This document shows, in pieces, positions 61,201 through 64,000 of a stretch of DNA of 64,000 nt. Every line of letters starts with the position of its first letter. The stretch's first letter is position 1. The position numbers and the translations under genes were made by a program. The DNA comes from Eutrigla gurnardus (taxonomy: Eukaryota > Chordata > Actinopteri > Perciformes > Triglidae): contig OY741285.1 in the NCBI GenBank assembly GCA_963514095.1, positions 16,732,820 through 16,796,819 of the forward strand, in the 5' to 3' direction. The notes under the pieces were generated by a model, which saw only the letters and a program-made list of their open reading frames with translations, did not search any database and had not been told where the DNA came from.

Positions 61201-63391
61201 GAGATCTCACACGGGAACACGTTCGGTAATCGACACTTACGGACTATCCTTCGCGAGGAGCTGGCAGGGGTAGAATTGGTGAGTGTTCTTAACTGTCTTC
61301 TGTTATAAACTTCGGGTTCATGAACTGAGTTGTTGGTGCTTCGTTTTATGTGTAGACACCCAGAGCAAGCTGCTGACGAGGTTTGGCGCTGTTTTGAGCA
61401 ATGTTAGTGGTTTAAAAATGCGATTTTGAAAGCGTGTGGCTGTTGGCCCCATGCTAACCCACTGTTTGCGATTTTGGACTCTAGCTCCCGCCCGTGCTAG
61501 CTCTGAACTGCGTGATGAGCGAAAATTACTTCCTCCACGGCTTAGTTGATGTATTTTCACTCAGAAAATAGCTTTATTTTCAATTTCCGCCAAACTTACA
61601 CTTTAAACTCAGGCTCCAGGTGAGCCCTGATGAAACCCTCCGTCTTCAGCAGATGAAAGTTAAAACAGCCTTCGGGGTGTAAAACACCGTTCATGAGCAA
61701 CTTTAAAAACAGGATTTATCAGGTTGATGTGGTTCACATAAAACGTCAAAAAAGACATGAGTGGCGTTTCCCCTTTAAACCTCCACATCAAAGCAACTGA
61801 AACAACTCAAACTCACACCTCGAGGTGCACTTCTCATTTCTACTTTGCAGCTTCCAGCACATTGAAGACGCAGCGTCCCGCCGCCATGACTCACAGCCGC
61901 TGTTGTTGTCCTCCACATGCATTATAATTACTCCATTAGGCCTCACGTCATCATTGCACTTATTAAGCGTTACTTGCTGACAGTCGCCTGTGGCTCGGGC
62001 CTCATCTCATCGCTATGTTCCTTTGAGTGACACAAGCCAAATAGCCTGTTTGTTTGCATTGGCTGCTGGCTGGCACGCATACATGCCACATGGCCAAAAT
62101 AGGACATGCTCAGAGCTAATAATGTCCCGTCTGTGCTCTCTGTGGCCTCTTTTTTAAAGTGTTGTATGGATTATGAGCATGTGTGTTGCATCAGACAGTT
62201 TGGGGAGCTAAACTATAAAGGAGGTCGTCTTTTTCAGTGTTAAACAACAGCGTTTAAATAAGAATGCATTCATAGGAAGTTGTTGAACTGGAAGCATTGA
62301 GTGTCACAAAATCTGTGAGCAAATGTGTTTCATGGCTGACGGAAAGCAACATATTTGCAACCGTAGATCTCTGTGTTCATCAATCAGACACGTCACCAAC
62401 CCACAGAAACATCATTCTTGTGGGAATCATTGCAGAAATGAGAACATATAGAGAGGAAAAGCAGCCTGCAGCAAGTCTCACCTTCTGTGAGCCATGTCTC
62501 CTGGAGTTGGCTTAAATCCTGGAAGAGGTCTGAAGAGAAAGAGGAAAAAATCAGAGTGAATAATCAAAAACACCAGTTAGACTCTTTGTATTGGGTCTCA
62601 ACGTGAGATTTACAATGCAGTAAAGTGATCCTCAGACTGACATCGGGCTGCTGAGAGGTTGATGGACTACATGAGGTCAACATGCATCACGTACAGAGAG
62701 ACTCCGGCTACTTTACCTTCGGATTCCTGAGGGGGCAATTCTGTGTCCATGTATTTCCTTTTGGCTGCCATCAACAGTCTATTTAGGGGCCCATTTCCAT
62801 GCGACTTCTGCAACAACAACAAAACAGAGATTTGAACAGAGAAGTGAGTGCACGTCACCGAGGGTTAATGTGGCGTGCAAGAGAGAAGCCAAGAGGCGCA
62901 CAAAAAACAACAACAAGAAGTTAAATCAGACAACAACAATTCTTTGCAATGAGCTACAGAAAGGAGAGCCGACTGCGGGCTGAGGGGGACGCGGAGCACC
63001 GACACGTCCCTCGCTCCGTGGAGGAGATCTGGGGGCAAACAAACGCGCTGTTTTGCGCCTGAAGAAAGTGACCATTTGGCACGTTGACGCGCTCCGAGCA
63101 GCGTGGAAGGAGCTAGCTCGCAAACACCGCCACAAAACACGCAGCGCGTCGGTTTGTGTGGACATAAGTGTGAGTTTTAAAGGCTTTAGAAGTTGTTTTG
63201 TGTCGCTGCTTAAAGCAGAAAACCGGAGAGAGAGAGCGATAAAGCCCGGTAGCCGCGTCACTAAAAAAACAACAACCCCCCCCTCCAAAAAGAGAAGCAT
63301 TGCAAAGTAACAGAAATAGTTCATCCATACGTACATTTGCTAAAGTGTAAGGCACTTGCTGGTCCAAATATCCATCCATCTTATAATCCAT
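33771..63391 (-). CDS. etv4: ETS translocation variant 4 (PEA3-group ETS transcription factor), 12 coding exons, 515 aa
   Basis: Nuclear ETS factor binding GGAA sites and acting downstream of FGF/ERK signalling (family knowledge). Coding exons, in transcript order: 63335-63391, 62717-62807, 62482-62529, 56857-56910, 42386-42515, 41618-41800, 40966-41330, 37753-37821, 36994-37041, 35857-36029, 34184-34285, 33771-33998. All join in frame with GT-AG sites. The protein begins MDYKMDGYLDQQVPYTLAN (Met1 or Met5 could initiate). It carries the N-terminal acidic activation segment (DLFQDLSQLQETWL, 50-63), two COP1-type VPD degrons (68-70, 76-78), a SUMO-type VKQE (298-301) and the ETS domain (371-455), and ends KGYMY. 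The related ETV1 and ETV5 start differently (MDGF...), and adjacency to DHX8 also occurs at human ETV4. It is somewhat longer than human ETV4 (484 aa), mainly through an expanded exon 7. It is convergent with dhx8. Confidence 0.97.
34286..35856 (-). other. etv4: etv4 intron 10
   Basis: Intron of about 1.6 kb with a TATGT donor context (GTATGT) and CAG acceptor. No repeat, RNA gene or extra exon was recognised inside it. Confidence 0.7.
36030..40965 (-). other. etv4: etv4 introns 7-9 region with small exons 8 and 9
   Basis: Exon 8 (37753-37821) codes for 'VPGCPSMYHHNEGYPNP' and exon 9 (36994-37041) for 'YLFENDSRVVPEKFE', both family-conserved segments before the ETS domain. The introns around them are AT-rich. 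The only notable content seen is the minisatellite at 40431-40628 and three closely spaced copies of a 'GGTTAGCCAATG'-like motif near 37526-37590. Confidence 0.8.
40431..40628. repeat. 33-bp minisatellite, 6 units, etv4 intron 7
   Basis: Units starting GGTACATACTGTATTCTATA begin at 40431, 40464, 40497, 40530, 40563 and 40596, with one or two substitutions each. Because 33 is a multiple of three, frames run through it on both strands and give periodic artefact proteins. Confidence 0.95.
40966..41330 (-). other. etv4: etv4 exon 7: expanded activation-region exon with His-Pro and Gly repeats
   Basis: Codes for residues 188-310. Conserved anchors are 'YLQQSFKQEYLDPLYE' (245-260) and 'MMVKQEPTDYTYEP' (296-309), the latter with a VKQE SUMO-type site. 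Between them lies HPHSHPHPHPHSHPHPH (273-289). Upstream is a Gly-rich stretch (224-233). Mammalian ETV4, as I recall it, lacks the His-Pro run. Confidence 0.93.
41618..42515 (-). other. etv4: etv4 exons 5 and 6
   Basis: Exon 5 (42386-42515) codes for 'VAFHSPPVTIKKEPQSPGS' and 'YPSGEQCLFA', the conserved SUMO/phospho-motif region (IKKEPQSP). Exon 6 (41618-41800) codes for 'SAYEQKRAAGG', 'PGTPMSPMQQHYSPKP' and 'GYMNPAATSQPLPSNSYP', a Ser/Pro-rich segment with SP/TP sites suited to MAP-kinase phosphorylation. Confidence 0.93.
42783..42851. repeat. (CA)n microsatellite, about 34 units
   Basis: Uninterrupted AC dinucleotides in etv4 intron 4, about 270 bases upstream (in transcript sense) of exon 5. 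A potentially polymorphic marker. Confidence 0.97.
46171..46192. repeat. Poly-G run (22 bases)
   Basis: Twenty-two uninterrupted G on the plus strand within etv4 intron 4, prone to length error or polymorphism. Confidence 0.95.
47600..48020 (-). promoter_or_regulatory. Candidate internal promoter / alternative first exon within etv4 intron 4
   Basis: On the minus strand, 48000-47980 contains GGACAAAATGGCTGACTGC, a YY1-like initiator context as seen in many TATA-less promoters. An open stretch follows (47930-47745) and ends in CAG with the strong donor GTACGTGG (47735-47742). Local CpG content is higher than in the surrounding intron. Direct splicing to exon 5 would not keep this frame, so any transcript would be non-coding at its start or would initiate later, for example at Met codons in exon 6. 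This is suggestive only. Confidence 0.25.
48379..49155 (+). mobile_element. Non-autonomous hAT element carrying a BED-finger ORF
   Basis: Terminal inverted repeats AGGGCTGTCAAA (48379-48390) and TTTGACAGCCCT (49144-49155) bound 777 bp. The 8-base sequence AATGATAA lies at 48366-48373 and again directly after the right end at 49156-49163, as expected of a hAT target duplication, although five extra bases separate it from the left end. Subterminal TTAACGC/GATTAA steps are typical of fish hAT elements. No transposase catalytic region is present. Confidence 0.85.
48583..48822 (+). CDS. 79-aa BED zinc-finger protein within the hAT element
   Basis: The first ATG in a frame open from 48466 gives MEKGLVNGKFTFKRLPDGSV and onward. 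The BED pattern is visible as C27-x2-C30 and H46-x4-H51 ('CAYCGYEM', 'LRYHLQAKH'). A proline run (PPPPP) and 'KQTTLDTFQTF' follow, the latter a sequence normally leading into hAT transposases. The protein ends there, so it is only the DNA-binding portion. It may be expressed within the element, or the frame may persist by chance. It is unrelated to etv4, whose intron it occupies on the opposite strand. Confidence 0.6.
   Translation: MEKGLVNGKFTFKRLPDGSVDRTKVICAYCGYEMSYHRSTSSLRYHLQAKHKADAESPPPPPRPKQTTLDTFQTFMFKY
49656..49684. repeat. (GT)n microsatellite
   Basis: About 14 GT units in etv4 intron 4. Confidence 0.95.
50486..50523. repeat. (TA)n microsatellite
   Basis: About 19 alternating TA units. 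AT alternation of this length can extrude cruciforms. Confidence 0.95.
50907..51121. repeat. Cluster of (GT)n, (CA)n and poly-C
   Basis: GT repeat at 50907-50941, CA repeat at 51032-51054 and 20 C at 51102-51121. The GT and CA tracts are about 90 bases apart and complementary, so the transcript could form a hairpin. Confidence 0.93.
53586..53621. repeat. (GT)n microsatellite
   Basis: About 17 GT units in etv4 intron 4. Confidence 0.95.
53893..53951. repeat. (AG)n polypurine tract
   Basis: About 25 AG units with one interruption at 53908-53909. On the etv4 sense strand this is polypyrimidine. Further AG-rich tracts lie at 54579-54598 and 54746-54803. Confidence 0.95.
55190..55224. repeat. 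(CA)n microsatellite
   Basis: About 17 CA units in etv4 intron 4. Confidence 0.95.
56911..62481 (-). other. etv4: etv4 intron 3 (5.6 kb)
   Basis: Contains the long inverted-repeat element at 60632-61607 and a possible short repeat near 59565 (AAGGGCCAGTTCACCAAAAT, resembling a recurrent fish transposon terminus). Otherwise no gene or RNA was recognised. Confidence 0.7.
60632..61607. mobile_element. Long-terminal-inverted-repeat DNA element (fold-back type), about 976 bp
   Basis: Arms of about 385-390 bases (60632-61020 and 61222-61607) are inverted copies with only a few mismatches, around a central loop of about 200 bases. The ends read TTTAAAGTGTAAGTTTGGCG and its complement. TTAA occurs at both ends (60633-60636, 61603-61606), which fits a piggyBac-like TTAA target, but no transposase is present. 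Identical 80-codon frames on opposite strands are shadows of the arms. The high arm identity implies a recent insertion. Confidence 0.85.
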
Positions 63392-63622
63392 CCGTTAACC
63401 GTTTGTGGTCATTTGGGCTGAGTTGAGTGGAGACCCACGCAGCCGTGCAGAGAGAGAGGAGGGAGCTGCTGCTCGCTCGCTTGTGAATGGAGCTGCGTGG
63501 AGGCTGCATGCATAATGAGCTCCATTCACAAAAAAAAAAAAAAAAAAAAAATGCCGAGGGGAAGTGATGGCGAGTGATTACCCAGCGGGCTGCTGCCCTC
63601 TTTACAAACCTCCCTCTCTCTT

Positions 63623-63653
<31 letters not shown>

Positions 63654-64000
63654 TTGACGGACAGCTTGGCCACGTTACCTATAAAGTTATGGCAAAGTTA
63701 ATTTTACACCTTTTTTTGTGCAGAATATTACAGTTTAGTTTATGTGTTGCGAAAAAAAGCTGTGTTATTTAGTGGCCTTGCTTTCTCGGGCTTTTTTGCC
63801 ACGTCTGCCCCGGATATCAGGCTCCACTTTCTTTAGGGAACCAGGCCAGCGACGGGAACCAGATGTTTCAGCGACACTCGACTCTTTATTTCCCCGAAAA
63901 CAACCCAACACGAGCGGCGTCGAAACACTTTCATGTTGACGTGAGGTGACTTTTGAGCGCCAGCTGTCCCGTCATCTCTGTAGCAGACGATGATTTTGGG
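63392..64000 (-). promoter_or_regulatory. etv4: etv4 5' leader and presumed promoter region
   Basis: The DNA beyond the start codon holds a 22-base A run (63530-63551), a GT microsatellite (63623-63654) and GC-richer stretches with GA tracts. No TATA box, start site or conserved element could be fixed. Additional untranslated exons may lie here or beyond the window. Confidence 0.4.
63530..63654. repeat. Poly-A run and (GT)n microsatellite near etv4 start
   Basis: 22 A at 63530-63551 and about 14 GT/GC-type units at 63623-63654, between 140 and 260 bases upstream of the etv4 start codon. Confidence 0.93.

Larger units (their letters stand above)
56857..63391 (-). other. etv4: etv4 exons 1-4: N-terminus, acidic activation domain and COP1 degrons
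   Basis: Exon 1 gives MDYKMDGYLDQQVPYTLAN. Exon 2 gives 'GNGPLNRLLMAAKRKYMD' and 'TELPPQESE'. Exon 3 (48 bases) gives DLFQDLSQLQETWLTE, the amphipathic acidic activation helix. Exon 4 (54 bases) gives AQVPDSDEQFVPDFHSEN with two VPD motifs that fit COP1 ubiquitin-ligase degrons of PEA3 factors (family knowledge). Exon 1 to 2 is phase 0; the small exons 3 and 4 are phase 1 at both ends, so skipping either would keep the frame and remove the activation helix or the degrons. Confidence 0.94.

Noticed and set aside
60679..61560. Two identical 80-codon frames on opposite strands
   Set aside because: They are the two arms of an inverted repeat, not duplicated genes.

Overview
The window looks like nuclear DNA of a ray-finned fish, most likely a percomorph teleost. 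The genes have many exons with GT-AG introns, and both proteins read as close vertebrate orthologues. The repeats are Tc1-like and hAT-like transposons of families I recall from fish genomes, with long CA/GT microsatellites and C/G homopolymers. The species cannot be named from the sequence. All similarity statements rest on reading the sequence and on recalled family knowledge; no database search was run.

Layout: (1) 1-5350 is upstream DNA with Tc1-like remnants and no supportable gene. (2) 5351-15310 (+) is a complete 23-exon dhx8 gene (1,209 aa), a DEAH-box spliceosomal helicase. (3) 16799-26732 (+) is a second complete 23-exon dhx8 gene in direct tandem (1,185 aa). It has the same exon order and phases, a Tc1-like transposon in intron 10 and unrelated intron sequences. 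(4) 26.9-33.4 kb is a repeat block between the genes: a dispersed repeat carrying a 40/41-bp minisatellite, about 3.5 kb of an AT-rich 26-bp satellite with higher-order duplications, and hAT-like and LINE fragments. (5) 33771-63391 (-) is a complete 12-coding-exon etv4 (PEA3-group ETS transcription factor, 515 aa), transcribed towards dhx8. Its introns 3 and 4 are large and hold microsatellites, a BED-finger hAT element and a nearly perfect long inverted-repeat element. (6) 63392-64000 is the etv4 5' leader and promoter side.

Functionally the two dhx8 copies should encode nuclear ATPases that release mRNA from the post-catalytic spliceosome. Etv4 is a DNA-binding effector of FGF/ERK signalling. 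The genes are neighbours by conserved synteny (DHX8 and ETV4 also adjoin in human), not an operon-like unit. The most interesting observation is the intact dhx8 tandem pair. Some exons (16, 18, 19 and the first two-thirds of 20) are almost identical between copies, while the exon between them (17) and the introns have diverged. This mosaic suggests local gene conversion, possibly templated by spliced RNA. No RNA genes, CRISPR arrays or prokaryotic features were seen.
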